A stretch of 64,000 bases of DNA from Larus michahellis (taxonomy: Eukaryota; Chordata; Aves; Charadriiformes; Laridae): the NCBI RefSeq assembly GCF_964199755.1, contig NC_133900.1:17127201-17191200 (forward strand), in the 5' to 3' direction. Shown here piece by piece: positions 1-15,100 of the stretch. The first letter of the stretch is position 1; the number at the start of each line of letters is the position of its first letter. Below the pieces are notes generated by a model, which saw only the letters and a list, made by a program, of their open reading frames with translations, made no database searches and had not been told where the DNA came from. A program made the translations under genes and the position numbers.

Positions 1-3000
1 GAGTTTGGCATTTTGCTGTTGTCTTTCTTCTCAGTTTATTGGTTTGTGCAGCCGCTGGGCATGCAGAATGGGATGTAGCACAGACTCCACTGGTGGCCAC
101 CCTCTGCTGCAGAAACTGTCCTTTCTTTTCGTATCTTTTAACTGGCTACTAATCCAGGCAGGGATCTTTTCTTCTCTTCTGCGTACTTTTTTTGAAGTTA
201 ACTGGAAGTTCGGTTGCAATTTGAGGACAGAATGTAAACCTTTGGGGTCTTTATATGAGACGTTCATTAAGCAGGAGGAATCTGGATTGTGTTTGTGTTT
301 TCTTCTTCAGGAAAGAAGTTGTGTGTGGGGTAGAGCTTTCAAAAGTCATGAAGGAACAAGACGATATCCTGTGCAGGCAGAAAAACATACCTCCTTCAGA
401 TGGCTCAGTCTTTGTTGTGGTGTCTCGGAAATAGCATGGGTATTTCTTCTAAGCTCTCTGCATCATTAAATACTGTAAGCTCTTTGCATTATTAATTGTT
501 CTCACATTCTGTGAAGCAGGAAAACAGCCAAAGGTGCATAATCTTAATTCCCAGTCCCCTTATATAATTTAACTAGTGTTCAGTGACCTTTAGCTGGAGA
601 ATGATTTTTCAAAAGCCTTTTCAAAATCTATTTTTTACATGACTTCCATACTTTCAGCTATGCCTGAGATTTTGCCAAGCTTAGGGGAAGGTCAAGACGT
701 TATATAAAACAGATCATCTTGCTTCTAGCCACACTCCAATAAAGAAATAAAATAGACCAATAAAGTATGTTGAAGCCATTAGAATCCAGATTTTGGAAAT
801 TCCTGTTAGCAGAGTACTTGCAGGTATTACCAGAAAATATGTTTTCTTTAAGGATGAGCAGCTGCAATAACTGCTGTCACTCAGTGACTGAGAGCTTTCT
901 CGGCACACAGATATCGTGCCTAGCTCAAAAATGTCTTGTTCATGTGTCATTCTTGATATGTGCCTTATTATGGTCAAGTTGGTAAAAGGAGAAGTTTGTC
1001 AAAACTCTGATCGCCCTCCAAACTAAGCTAATCTTCTTTTGGAAACTTGGAAATTTTTTACTGAGATCTTAAGTATCTCTGTAGTCCTAACTGGGCAACC
1101 ATCTTTTTTTCTCTCTGTTAAGATAAAAGGTCAAATTATTTAATCTCTTTTCACTTGAAGATATTAATGAACGGATAACAGATACGTAAGCAACAACAAA
1201 ATTATCAAATTCAGTAATATGTCATCAGCAATCCAAACAGCAGAATTCATTATTGTTTTTTAATAAAAGCAAACCAAAATCCTTTGTGTATCCCAGAGCA
1301 AGGCATTCCCCAGGGAAAAAGCAAATCGAGAAAATGCTTAATGCTTAACTTGCTGTGACACATTTCCTATTATAATAATGAAAAATACCAACCGTCACTT
1401 GCTGTATTTTCTAGCTATTCACCTTCCATATGCATAAATCTTCAAGGGTTAGTTCAGGAAATTAAGATAGAAGCAATAAAAATATATCAATATTTGCTTT
1501 CTTCTTTTAAAGAAAAGTTTTACTTTGTTTGAATGGATCCTGTTACAAAATACAGTCCGTATGTTGCACATTTTGAACCACACCCTAGGCTGATCATCCA
1601 TATTTCAAAGAAATGGAGAAGAGCATAGAAATGTGGACAAGAGTGATGGATTTATTAATTTTTAGGGAAACTATTCTATCACACATTGTTCATGTAAGAA
1701 AGAAAACCCCAAGTGTGAAACAGTTGCAATACAGTGAAATCTCTTAATATAAAAAAAATTTCAGGTTTTACATGAGCTTAATTTTTCTATAGAAGGTATT
1801 CTTCCAATTCCTCTCCTCGTGCTGCTCACAGAAATGCAGCCAAAACTGAATTACTCTGTCCTGAGAAGGCCAGGACTGAGTAGTAAGCAAGTAAGCAAAA
1901 CAAACAACTAATATTAATTCTAAAGTAGCTGAGATAAAACTACTATAGGACTATGTATTTATTTGTTTATGATGTTCCCAGCCCAAAGTGTTTTGCTGAG
2001 CACTGACATGTTTGGTAACTTGTGTTGTAGGTCATGTGTTAGTTTCCTCTAGCTCTGGTAATTATAAGTACAAGAGGTCTATAAAGCAGTAAAGTTACTC
2101 CTTCTGCCAGGTGAGGATTGTTTTCCAGGGCAGATGTTACTCTTTGTTATGATATTTAATATATTGAGGGTTCAAACTTCCAGAAGAGCATGTGAGTCTG
2201 TAACTGTGGTCACCCCCAGCTTCTCTGTGAAAGAAATTCAGCAAAATTAAGAAGTCAACCAGTCCCCCTTGAGCACGTGGGCAGGATGTTTAATGCGTTT
2301 TCTTGTTCTCCATGTCATCCCATTATTCTCAGTCTTATTTCTCATTACTTCTTGAAATTTAGTCCTTACACTTACGAGTAGTGATTCCTAATGGATGTCT
2401 GAAGCGTGAAGCGTTCTATGCCAACGTGAGGTGTCAGACCTTGAGGGTATAAAATAGGAGTATGATTCTGTCCTTCCTCTGGAGACAACAGGCACGTGCA
2501 GTCTTTTTTTGTGTTGTGTTGGGAAGAAAATACATGACTTTTATGTTTGAGTATTAATGCCCAAGGCTAAATTTCTAGGACTGGCAGTTGCTATAGATGT
2601 CGTGCTGTTCGTACAGTGATCAGACTTGTTCTGGAAAGTGCTGACGTGGATCTCTAGCGCAACAGTTTCTGAAGTTAATTTTCTGAGTAAAGTCTCACCT
2701 CAACTGCTAGAGCCATTGAGTTACTTCCAAAGAGATTTTAACTTGCAATGAATTTGTTACAGTTTGGGGACGTTCCTAAAGTAAATGCCATCTACACATA
2801 CGTCACATCAAAAACGTATTCCCTGAAAATGGACACGCTCTAACTAGAGAAAACAAATACAGAGAACAGACATTTTGGTCACCAGTTATTAATAACTTTA
2901 ACTTCAAAACTCAACTACTTCTTTAAAAAGAAAACCACATGCTGCTCCAATAAAGATCCTCAAGTGAGTCCTTAATAACTGTTGTTCCTACCCCCATTAG

Positions 3001-6000
3001 CACCTAAAGCAGATAGAAATGAAGCTCATAAGTGCCTGAGAGAGATCAGCAAAACCTTTTCTGTTGAAGTCACCAGTTACAAAATGTTTCCCTTTTAAAG
3101 CACACCCAAGCATAACAGCAATCTCTTTCTCAATAGGTTAAGTAATCTTTTTTTTCCATTTGGAAGACTTTATTTAATTCTGTATTGTTAGAGGGTTATT
3201 TGCTGTCTTCCAATATTTGTTTATAGGGACCCTTATTGCAGGAAAGTTTTCAGTTGTTGGGGTAGGATTTTTTATTATTATTTTTTTTATTCACTTCCAG
3301 AAAACTTTAAATGTGAGGTCTTGTAAACTAATGTGTATTTTCATAAAGTGATATGTAGGATTGCAGACCTCTGTTTTAGAAGTGAGGTATAATGATCTAT
3401 AGCTGTGAAGTTAACAAGCTGTCAAACATTAGGCATTTAAAAAAAATGAAACTGTTGTTTACCCTTAACTATCCAAAGATACTGAAATACAGGCTTTGCA
3501 CCAGTTTTTAAAAAGTCTAATTCTTCAGTAAAAGGGGCATTTATTTATATTTTCTTGTTGCCTATTTTTAGTATTATAAATAATATCTTTTTTCTAGACA
3601 TGTAAAATATAATTGAACCTTGAATATATGCCTGAAAGCATTCTGACAGCAAGTGGTCATTATAAATAGTGCATTAGTGGGCCTCACGTGAAGCTGAATA
3701 GTATTGGACTGTGTATATTCAACACGAAGGAATAAGATACTATTTCCTGATATAGAGGAGCATTTCTTGTGAAGGTGGCTTTGCAAACAGAGCTGTCTGG
3801 AAAGCAGAACTTACTGTTTTGAGCGCAGGGCTCTGCCACTCCTGGGTCCCAGACTGATTTTGCTGTGTGTCTCTGCTGCTGTCTGTCCATACACCAGCTC
3901 AGTCACCACCGGCTCAGGGATGTCCAGACAGCCCTCCACTGGAGAAGTGGGAGTTTGCTCTTTGCACTTTTGTCTGAGATTCGTTTGCTCAAATGTAGAC
4001 CTCTATGGTGTGTCTCCATCTGAGGAAACTGCTGGACTCCATTTGCAGTCAATGGAAAAAAGGATGAATGTCTGGGGCATGACTGATCTCATTCTGAAGG
4101 CAGATATGTGAAACAGGTCAGATGACCCTGGCCCAAAAAATGCCTCTTCACTGCTATTAACAGAGCCTATGGTGCAATCTACACTTGAAAGTTATGAAGC
4201 CTACCTTGCATGACCTGTCAAGGCTTAGTCATCTGAACTGAAATGCTGGCAGTTAAATATATGTCTTGGGGAAATTCAGAATGGTCATGAACCCGGGAGA
4301 AGCAGAAGAGCTCAGGAGAATCCTGAGGAGCAGAAAGAAGTGAATATGAACATTCACCTACTTGAGGTGAAGGCTTGCTTGAAAATGTTGGCCTTTCTCA
4401 GTTCTCAGTTTACCATCTTGTAAAGTATAATGCTGCTTTTTAATTGCAAATGATTTTGTGCTCTCCATAAGGTAAACCAGGTTTACAGCTGTCATATATG
4501 AAATAGGCCATTGAGGTATGGCCAGTCTTACTCTCTTTGCAGTGGCCGTTAAAAATAACTTGCTACAAAACCTGACGTATTAATCCTGATTTTCACATGT
4601 GTTACTGTCTATACCTGCGGGACAACAGCGTATTAATTACTGTAATAGCTATTTCCGAATGTACCCTTATTCTGTAAAAAGAATATTTGGTACCTTCTTC
4701 CCTTCACTTCCTTTGAAAGTGCGTGTATGGAATTGGTCATAAATAGCTCCACCTAAAGAAAAAGGCTGAAGGGTAACGTGTTTCAGGATGTGTCTGTGGA
4801 ATAAGATTTGCATCTGTGTGATACCATTTACGTTATAATGCAGCTCTTATGCGTTGACCTCTTGGCCCTGGGCAATGTTAAAAATGCTGAACCACCTCTG
4901 AGATGCAAAACAGCAGCAGCGTCCCAAATACCAACTAAAAGCACATCACTAGTAAACGATCAACTGTTCTCTGTTAACAGGAGCAGTCTGAAGCCCTTCA
5001 TCCAATTTAAGTGATACCTGTGACAGAAGTTCCCAGTTTGGCCATTGGAATCTAAATCACGCAGGATGAAAGCACATTAAAATGGTGAACTAATACAGCT
5101 GCTTGGGACTGTGAGAAGGAAAAATTAATAAGAGACCATGGGATCAAGGTTGGCTAGCTGTGATTGAAAATTAGAAGTGTTGAGCACTGTGTGATTTCTT
5201 TGGTGTAAATGGAATGAAAGCAATTTTGAAAGCTTAACAAGTTTGTCTCCCTGTTGCTCTTTGTAATTCAAAGCAAGTGTCTTTGCTGGTAATTTCTGCC
5301 AGAGTCTCCTGAAACCCCAATAGTTAGGGAGAATAATTCTGTTTGTTTTCTAAATTCTAATCTCTCTTTCTTCTTACTCCTCCTGAACACAGGAGTCAGG
5401 GTTAATTTTAGAGAGGAAATGCAATTTGAATGTTATAAGCAGTGGCATCTAGGTAACTTGCAGGTGAATTCTGCAGCATGCCCTGGAGTCATGGATCCCC
5501 TTTTTCCTGGGGGAACGTGCCACAGCTTCTGTCTAGTCCGGATGCCTGGATTTTCTTTTGGTGGAGTTGCGATGCAGTTGGACCACGGGCATGGAAGCTG
5601 CAATTCGATTCTCCAAATTATGCCTCATTCTGAAGCACCTCGCAATGCAATCTGTTCCAGTCTCTTTCGTTTGATGCATAAATTTGAGAATTAAACATAC
5701 TCCATCTCAAGGGCGGTCTACCTTCCATCTGCTTAAATGCTGCTTGCCTTTTTGGTATATTGCATTATACAAATGCAAGAAGAGGAAATCTGACTTTTTT
5801 CTAAAATAAAATGTTGAGTGTCCCAGTGCGAATGGAGCGTGATGGATGACGCGGTATCAGGAGTAGTACTGCTAGGAGGAATGTTTTTACAAGCATACAG
5901 TTTGCAGGCAGGGAAAGACAGGTAAAAGAGAAGTGCTTCAGGTACTTAACTGTACTAGACACCTCTACCTGCTGATATGACCTCTGTATGGTTGGCAGAT

Positions 6001-7250
6001 GTGATACAGGAGCGATGGGATACCCGTGCCTGTCTGGAACATCAGCTGAGGCAAGAAGATACTGGAAAGCATTGCTAATGGACGAGACACCAGTGTCTAG
6101 ACATGTGAATTCTTCTCAAAGTGGTGAGAATTTAACAGTGACCTCACGGTCCTTCTCTTTATTAAGCTCCTTCATATGACAAGTTCTGATCTCCTCGTCC
6201 AGTGCTGGCAGAGTAGTACTTTACGTCTGCTAGCACTTGTTTTAAAAAGTCAGCAAGGACAAATTTGGGGGACATTTTGGGGCTCGCCGTTATAAGGGAA
6301 GGATAGCTGGGCTGACACATTTTAATTGTAGCATAATTCATGCTCCGAACTCATAATTTCTGTGATAAATAGAAGATTTTCATGTTGTATTGGTTTTCAG
6401 TTCACAAGGAGGGGCTATACGCTATTTAAATTGCACTGTGGCTTTTCTCAAGATAAGCGTGAGTGAATAAATAGGAAAACATCACAGTAAGGTTTCCAGA
6501 AGCTGTTTAAACAAGCGCCTCTTTGGTTCCATGGTATATCAAATCTGCCTTATAAAACGACAGCTGCTACAGATGATAAAAATGTAAAAGCGATGTTACA
6601 GAAAAAAAGGTCATAAGTTACTTTAGCATCATACAGTAGTTAACTACTGACCAAGAACTACTGTCTGCCACAGAGGGGTAGTAGTTTAAGTGCACGGCCA
6701 ACACATTTACGCCTTTGTGTAGTCAAAGCAAATCATCCCATTTTATTTTCAGAGAGAACATGTGTAAACTTATGCTTATTTTCAAATTAATTATTTTATA
6801 TTGAAATAAAAACAGTGAATATATTGCTTCCCTAGATACAATAAAAGTTTCCCCCTTAGGACAAGACGAATATATAGAAGCGATTGGGAGATATAAGCTG
6901 CTAACGTGTCACTTAATTTCCAGCAGTGCCTTAAATGGTAAGGATTTAATTTTGCAAGACTCTGTCAAGCTGGGTGAAATTTTTCAGTGAAAATGGGGGA
7001 AAGAGGGGAATCTGTGACATAAATAATTCCTGGTTTTGGATGAACTCGTATTGCCAGGACTCCCGTAAGGCACAATGTGGCCTAAAGTCATCGAGCAGGA
7101 AATTTAGAGTTATATGTATTGTGAGTCCCTCATGAAAATACAGTTAGAAATTCGCTTACGGACCTAGTAAGGAAAGGCAGAACTACTCAGGTAAGAGAAC
7201 ACTACTTGGAAAAATACCTCAATAATTCTGCTTGCTGATTAGGTGTGCAT
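1..7250. other. Intergenic DNA, distal 5' of SLC7A11
   Basis: No gene is supported here. The sequence is AT-rich, with many stops in all frames. The short open frames present have no recognisable protein family, and none shows a plausible exon bounded by splice sites that I could connect to another exon. I see no RNA gene and no clear interspersed repeat. A block near 3826-3880 has a few words reminiscent of a MIR core but is too diverged to call. Distant enhancers may be present, but nothing in the sequence alone establishes one. Confidence 0.6.
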
Positions 7251-7289
7251 TTATTGGCAATTGTTGTTGTGCTGCTTTCCCTCCGCTGT

Positions 7290-7310
7290 CCCCCCCCACC
7301 CCCCCCCCGC
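7290..7310. repeat. C-rich tract
   Basis: Nearly uninterrupted C residues broken by one A and one G. The complementary strand is G-rich and could form a G-quadruplex. Such tracts are also prone to length errors in assemblies. Confidence 0.8.
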
Positions 7311-8987
7311 CAAACCTTCTTTGTACTTCCCAGTTTTTCTTTTTAATTAGTTCTCTTCTTTGGTCCGAACATGTAGGAGAATTGTACAAGGCTCTCCAGG
7401 CTGCTAGTAAGATCAAAATCTGTAAAATGAAATGGAAGATGGAAAAGAAACTTTGTTTGAACATTAAACAAAGAAAAATAATTATGATGAAGATCATAAT
7501 AATAAGATGAGTCCTCAATTACCACAGCAGTCTGGCCACGAAACTATAAAAAGGAAAAAAAAAATAATCCACCCTAACATCTCTCATTTTAATTAAACTG
7601 TGTCATTTTTAAGTGCTGCCATAAATTTTAGTACCAGGTTTATAAATCCTGACTTTGGGCCTAAGTCCGTTTTCAGATCAGGAAGTGCTATGTCCACACA
7701 GGTTTCCATGGATTTACTTCAGAATAACTGTTGCGTAGGAAAGGATTTTTGCCTCTTATGTAGACCAAAGAAAGCAGCTGTAGAACAACGGCATATCAGT
7801 GAGCCTGGATTTTAGGTGTTACAATTAAACTTTTTCACTTTATGCACCTTTTTTTAGTGTGTCTATGGTGATGTTTAGTTGCTAGAAAGGAGGGAGCGTG
7901 TAGGCATGAATAATCTGTGAAGCCCGCTGGAACTGGGATGTGCTAGAAGCTCATAAACTCTTCTGCCTGGAGCCCAAGAAAGGCTATTTGTAAGATAAGA
8001 TAAGCAATATTATGAAAAGCATACAATGAAATTTGATGCAAGTTATCCCATTGGGAATTTTTCTTCTTTTATTGAAAAGTTTTGAATTTGGAAAGAGAAA
8101 GTTGTCCCCAGCACAGTCTAAAGATAATAAAGTCATTCCTTCAAGAGTTTATGGTATCTTCTGAGAGAAAAACCTCATATGGATGTGCTTATTTTAACTT
8201 ACTGAGCCTCCACAGCATATGGACTGAGCTATACAAAGTTAACTTTGACCACCCCTGAAATGTAATAGCCTCTTAAGAGTGTGCAACTGCATCAACAAAT
8301 TTCAAGGAGGAAATGGAGAAGGTAGGAAGGGAGGGGGGAGCAGGGGTCCCGCAGGAGCTGCCGGTCATTGAACCGCAATTACCTGAGTAGAAATTTAATT
8401 AGGGTGCTGTCACTGACACAGTTGATTTTATAAAGTTGTTACCCAATCTTCATTGATCCTAACTGGACTCTGAATTTATTATTCTTTTGAAAGACCAGCT
8501 ATTTTATATAAAGCCTGTGATGGGCTTTTCCAACTAACCCTAGGTGGTCGCTTTGGGATGGGGAAGCGCTCCTGAAGCGTATGATGATTTTGTGTCATTT
8601 GTGTAGGCAATAGACAGCTTCAGTTTTTTCTCTTAATAAGATACTGTCCTTTCTCCTATTTTCATGGTAAAAAAATTGCCTCTGTGATAGTGAAGAGAAG
8701 TTGTTGGTAACTCTACCAAAGGTTGTGGGAATGCAGGAAGGTTATCTCTTGGCTCACCACATCCCTTCGGTATGCAGGCAGTATTTTTTCAAAAACTGCT
8801 CCTGTGCTGGAATCAGCATGTTTGTGACCTTGTGAAATGAAAGAAGGTGTCCATCTTCAACAGGCTTTCATTTTTACGATAAGAACAGAAGTCTTGCTGG
8901 GCCCAAATTACTATCTCTGGGCACCACAAAAACTCTAGGGGATTCGCTTGTTAAATCAACCCTTCAAAGAATATATATGGAGGTTGC

Positions 8988-9060
8988 TTTTTTTTTTTTT
9001 TTTGCGGGTATGAGACTAGCACATCCATTTAGACCAGTGAGAGACTTTTTTTTTTTTTTT
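8988..9060. repeat. Two poly(T) runs 42 bp apart
   Basis: A T16 run (8988-9003) and a T15 run (9046-9060) enclose a 42-bp unique segment. They could be low-complexity DNA or the tails of degraded minus-strand retroposons. No element body is recognisable beside either run. Confidence 0.7.
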
Positions 9061-11959
9061 AGGAAAATTCTTATTCTCCCCAGGGATTTTGTTATGTTTA
9101 TGCAGTAATTTTTACTTGCCTAAAGCTACATTTTGGTTTATAAGTTTTAAAATTTTTGTCTTCTATTATAAGCCTGCTAATAGAAACTTCAGACCTGTAC
9201 AGCCTCCTCTATTTTTGTGCATTTGGGAATAATTGGAATTTTTCCAGCTTTCTCTATTGGCTTTTAAAAGTGACACCCTCTTTCCCTTGCATCAGAACTG
9301 AAAAAGCATGTTATAACTGAGGTGCAACTGCAGGCTTGAGTAATGACTTAATACCCACCCTCATCTCCCGTTACATTACCAGAAGAATAATGTAATTGAA
9401 CCATAACATCATTTTGGAAATTTATCAGTGGGATTAAAGGGAGACCAGACCTATTTTTGGCTAGTGTGTGACTTCCAGAGATACTTCACGCATTGCAGGA
9501 AGTTATTAACAGGTTATAGAAGCTATGGAATGTATTTGAAAGGAAAGCTAACTGTGTAATTATTTGGCTTTGATGAAGCTGCTGCTGGTGTCAACTGTCT
9601 GGCGCTAATGTCAACACTACATTGAAGCAGGATGTAGATGGCTTTACAGTCTTCTGTTGTCCTACAGCTAGAAGTACTGGTGGCAGTATTGCCCGGTATC
9701 ACTGTTAACACAAAAAAAATCACTGCCTGCCATAGTAAAAATAATAATTTTTTTTTAAAAAAAGTGCAGCCAAACGTATTAGAGACTTCAATGTCAAAAG
9801 CTATCCACAGGACACAAGATTAGAAGTACTTACTGCCATGTCCTCATCGCAGAGGTTCTGCTTTAGTAGTTTCCTATTCAGCAAAAAAAAAAAAGGGTTG
9901 GCGTCCCCTGCCATAGCAGCAGGGCGACGGCACAGCTTAGCCTTTTGCTTTGGTCATTTATATATGGCTAAAGATTCCCTTGCACGATGGATTTTTCCAT
10001 ATCTTTTCTTACTGTACTTACTGCAGTTTTAGAGTTGCTGAATGTTTCAACCTCAATTGCAGACTAAATGGATCCTCTTTCTTTGTATTCTGTTCTGATA
10101 TTGTTTTCCTCTTCTTTTGGCATACTGCTGCTGGGTTTGGGGAGACAATTTTAAGTACCAAAAGATCAAGAGCTGGGAATGTGACCGTCACAAGTAAATA
10201 TTCTTAAGATTTTCTCCTGCTACGCTACAAATTAGTGAAGAGGTTTCTACGAAAAAGCAAATATTAATCTTAAAGAAAATGAAGTGGAGGCAACACAACA
10301 ACAACAAAAATGTACAGTATTGTTTCATTACCTACAAAGATGATGGATAATTCTGCAACATTTTCTTTTTGATTTTAAATACGATCAAGTGTGTGATGGA
10401 GAAAGAGGTGCTAACAGCAAAGTCAGAACAGGAAGAAATGCTTTCTCATGGACCTCAAATATTTTTGACCTGACACTCATGACACGCAGTGATATGGAAT
10501 TTCCAGAAAGAAGACCTGAGTATGAGGCAGCTGTCAGGGGAGAGTGAGGAATGCAGCTGTGTATCGTGTTACGCTCCAACCTTATAAAATGTCCATCTCC
10601 CATACTCATTCATAGAGAGAGTTATCAGCAGAGGAGCAGTACAGAAGCTGTGCATTGAACTCTAGGTTTTAAATGGACAATGTTGTCTGCTGGCCTGTTT
10701 TATGCGTTGTTGTTAAAGTGGACTTTAAACACAGGAAGAACCGAGCTTTAAGCAGAGGATCTATTCTGCAAACTAATTCTGTAAAAGCCTGAGGAATAAG
10801 ATGCTAGAGTTGTCTGAGCATCTGTTAGGTATTTGGAGTCATACGTGCTGTCCTTAGGGGAAAATGAAACAGAATTCCACTTTTAACATAAAATCCTGCT
10901 ACCCCTGCACAAGTGACAGGACTCAGGAAGATGTGCTGTGTTGTATGGTCAAAACGGTCAACAGGTTTATTAACTGAGTGCTACTTGCTGTCCACATACC
11001 ACTGTTGTCTCAGATCCTGTGGGTACTTGTGTTACTCCTCCAAAGTCAGTGACGTTTGCGTTGACTGCTGATGTAATTGGTGACATGCTCTGAGGGCAAT
11101 GGGCTGGTGAGTGCAGAGCTGTTGAAAGAAACAGGGCCGAGGACTTTGCAAAGCTGGGAGCCTGGCAATGTGTGATTGTGTATATGAGATCAAAACATCA
11201 GATCTAGAGTAGAAATGGAGCTCCAGATCTTCATGAAGCTGCAAATGGTAATAAAAAGTGTATTTTTGGAGATGTTCAGGAGGGATATTCTAAAGCATGT
11301 CATTGAATATTCTTCTGACCTCTTATGCATTGAGGCAAAGTCCCCACTATTGCTTCCTCAGTAACTGTGTAATGTTTCTCATGTGTTTTGTCCAGAGATG
11401 TTGCAACTGTAGTAATTAATAAGACATCTTTGTTCATAGATGCCCTTTTCTTAGACTCAGTTTCATCTGGCACCGTATTGCCCAATAATTCAGTATTATT
11501 ATGGTTTTAGAACTTTTTTTCTCATAAGTCTTACTACTTCTATGCCATCAGCATATTTCCCCTGTTTTACCCCATTTCCCACTTCGCCAACAAACACAGC
11601 AAAAAGCATTAGTGTTGTTACAATTCCATTGAGTATATTGTAAGTCAATGATCTTCTGCCTTAAAAAGCGCACTCTTTCAGTTTTTAGTCTGTAACAGAA
11701 CTTTCCTTTTATTTTCTTAATTACTGAATTTACTTTATTGCATTGAATGTGAAAAATCTGTAAAAAGTCTTTCTGAAACTCTGAATCTACCTTCTACCTT
11801 CTGTTTCTGTTTTAGGAATTCCTTGCAGTTCTCTAGAGGAGGAGGACAAATCTCATGCTCAGAAATTTCTAGTGAAAATTCTCATGTAGGCATTTTCATG
11901 TTGTCTACGTCTCAAATCGTTGTCTTCCCACTAATCTAAAGTAGTGTAGAGTAGTGTGG

Positions 11960-11960
<1 letters not shown>

Positions 11961-12002
<42 letters not shown>
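11961..12002. repeat. (TA)n dinucleotide microsatellite
   Basis: An uninterrupted TA repeat of 21 units, followed by further AT-rich sequence and a short CT-rich stretch. It is a self-complementary cruciform-prone tract and probably length-polymorphic. Confidence 0.95.
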
Positions 12003-12005
<3 letters not shown>

Positions 12006-12100
12006 TTATATATCTCTCTCCTATATAAAGTACCAAGACTTGGATGTTTTAGTAGAACTTTGTGCACACATTGGGTTCATGCTCTAAAAACATAACACAG

Positions 12101-15100
12101 AGGAGACTAACTGCAACAGGTTTATTATCTCTGCATCTACCCACAGGGGTAAAAACCCTGCAGTTTTTTGATACATGAGAATGTTTCTCACTGTCACCTC
12201 TTGTTTTTCTGAGGACACCTATGCACTATTGTGAAACTCATTAGAAAGCTGGGCTGTTTTTCAAAGCTAGCTGCTCCCTTGCTTGACTGGGGCAGAGGTG
12301 TGCAGCAGTAAGTTGTTTCTTTTGTGATTCCTTTTATATTCCCAGGGTCTGCTAGTCCCAAGTATGAACAAATTGTGCCTAGCCCTGCTTGTATGGGTAA
12401 CGATATTGCTTTTTGCAATGCTACTTGCATTTTTCTTCCTTAAACAACATTTTCTGCCAAACTTTGTCCATCGCTATGTCATAATAATACATAGTGTTAC
12501 TTTTGTGTGGCTAGAGAGAAACTCGCCATAGATTGGATCTAGCATAATGATGTCTTGACATACACTAGAGTACACACACAACTTCAAAATCCATGGGAAA
12601 AGCTCTTCCTAGAGAGATGGAGCTTAAAAATAACCAATGACCTCTGACTCTCCATCTGGCTGCACTTGGTTTAAAGCTGGGCTGTGTAACGCTAGATAAG
12701 CAGAGGAACTACACCACCTTTTGTTGTGAGAGCCTTTTATGGCCCAGATGGATTATATGGATGTGTCTGAAAAGCAGAAGAGCTCAGGGACAGGTTAGAA
12801 AGATGAGCACAGGAGGGGGAAATGATGCAATTCTTTCAAGTTCCTCTTGTTCCAGTGATAGATGTGCCCTCCAAACCATCTTTTCCACTTTTCCCAGTGT
12901 TGTTTCCTCAGTTATCAACATTTTCTCTGCCCAATGATGTGTCCCTGCCAGTATATTGGGCAGACTACTGGCTTTACTTTAATGCTGGATGTTGTTATGC
13001 GGATGGGTGGTCCTGTTTCTTGTTGTTATGTCACCATTATCTGACCCTAGAACATTGTAAAGGGGCCTTGGAGCAGATACGCTCTGCTGTAAGTTTACCT
13101 CACCTGGATGACTCCTTTTACCCTCCTTGAGTGTTATGGGGTAGTTGATCTGGTAAAAAGTTCATTTTGCTGCCTCCTCTTCTGAAGGAGCTTACGATTT
13201 ATCCCTCTTGTTGATGCACATACACACGCGTCTTAAACGGGTTGGTAGGTAATCATTATCTTGAAGTGGCAGGCGGTAATTGCTGTATTAAAATTCTATG
13301 TAGCTTATTTGCTGTGCAGGACTGCAGCAGAATTGTTATGTACCTCGCCAGCAAGTTGATTAGAGATGCCTCAGGCATCAACTTTTTCCAATTTTTAAAA
13401 AATTAATCACGCATAGTTTTCATATTAACTTAGAACGGGGCAAGGGTTGAAAACGAGACAGTTCTTGCAGCACGCTCTGCATGTTCTGTGTCTTTTTATG
13501 AGCCCAGTCTAACCTCTGTCTGCTTCTGATGACCCATACCTGAAAGAAGAAAAGGAGAAGTATTGTAATGAATCCACCTTCTCCAGGCAAGATTTCTATT
13601 CCTCATAGAAAAGACGCAAATGAAAAAAATATGTCGGAGTTGCTGAGAATTCGTGCTGACCTTGCCAGCACTGGAATGGCTATGGTAACATACGTTAGCA
13701 TATGTCACGATGTTAACATGGTGAAGGTGGATAACACTGTCTAGCAGAGGTACAGAGTATTTGCATAGTACAAAAAATGACAAATGGCATAACCTAAGCC
13801 TGCAGGAGTACTCAGCTGTCGAGGAATCTGTTTCTACATCAAGGATTTTGCTATCTTTGGGTTTGACAAAGTGATTTATTTTCCTCTCCACCGCCAACAG
13901 GTGTAGTTGTAATGGTAAAACTTGTATAGACAGTGTCCTCTCAAAAGAATCGGAATTCCTCTCAAAAGAATAGAAAATCTAAAGAGATGCTTTTGCACAT
14001 CCAATATTTGGGGAACGAGACAGAGGCTCACACGAGCTTTAGTAGACACCCATCTTTACACGGCTGATCGCAACAATTTCAGTGAAGCCGTGTGGATCTT
14101 GCTCATCTTCATGTGTTATGAGGAAGTCTTTGGTTTTGGTCCATCAGTAGAGCTGGAAAAGGACGCATGTTGTACCATGTGGCTTTATTTTCCATAGCAT
14201 TGGGTCCAGATGAGTTTTGAGAACTGACCGAGTCTTGTTGATGTGTTTATATTACAGATGGGAGAGATGTATGCCACCTCAATGAACGTGTGAGAGAAGC
14301 CTGACACGGCAATGAACCGGTGTGGATGCACAGTGGCACTGGAGTAGCCACAGCAGCATGGATACCTGGGGTGAGGAGATGCCTGTGTGTGCCTGTGTAC
14401 ACAGTGGTCTGAGGAATTTCTGTTGTGTAGGTTGATTTACATTTGTAAATTAAAGACCTAATGCCTGCCTTTAAACGGTTTGCAGCCTAAATGCTACTGA
14501 AATACATAGAACTACTTAGCACGTTTATGTTAAGCAGAGGAGTCACTGGGAAGGCAGCGGGACTTGTGATGTTAGCTGTGAATACAAGAAGGGGGAAGTG
14601 GCAGATGGTGAAAATTGAAGTCCCAGGATCCTCCCATAGTCCCCAGTCAATTGGAGTCTATAAATTATTTTCCTCATTTCAAAAGCAGAGTGAAAAATTC
14701 CCTCTTGTTTGTTACTCACATGGGGCGAGTTTTGAGAAAATTACCACAATTTTGGGTTAGAAACCTGACGTGTGCTTTAAATTAGCCCATTTTGATGTTT
14801 ATAATTCATTAAACTGTAATGGTTTTCAAAAGAAACAGTGATGCCACAAGCACAGGATTATGAAGAAAGTTATGAAAAAAACCCAAAAATAGTAGAAGCA
14901 GATTACATATTAATAAGGGCTATACTGAACCCAACGGACAAAGCGAGGGTGGACTGCTTGCTACTGAAAACAAAACAAATTGCTTGATAGCCGTGTAAAA
15001 ATAAAATAATCGGTGCCATCAGCATCTCTGCGGTTACATGCTGAGATTAGTCAGTGATAATTTCATTGGACGAGATTCTGGAATAAGCATAGTTAAATCA

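Larger units (their letters stand above)
7251..12100. other. Intergenic DNA with simple repeats
   Basis: No coding sequence is supported. The stretch holds a C-rich tract (7290-7310), two T runs (8988-9003 and 9046-9060) and a long (TA)n microsatellite (11961-12002), each listed separately. The rest is unique-looking AT-rich sequence in which I recognise nothing. Confidence 0.6.

Noticed and set aside
3826-3880. MIR-like words (GGCTCTGCCACT, TTGCTGTGTGTCT)
   Set aside because: Too short and too diverged compared with the clearer copy at 58741-58860.
12823-12831. TGATGCAAT, a perfect CARE-like 9-mer 17 kb upstream
   Set aside because: About one match to the degenerate consensus is expected by chance in 64 kb on two strands, and it has no partner site.
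12822-13130. A 102-codon + strand open frame
   Set aside because: It resembles no protein family I know. A single unsupported frame in AT-rich DNA is expected by chance.
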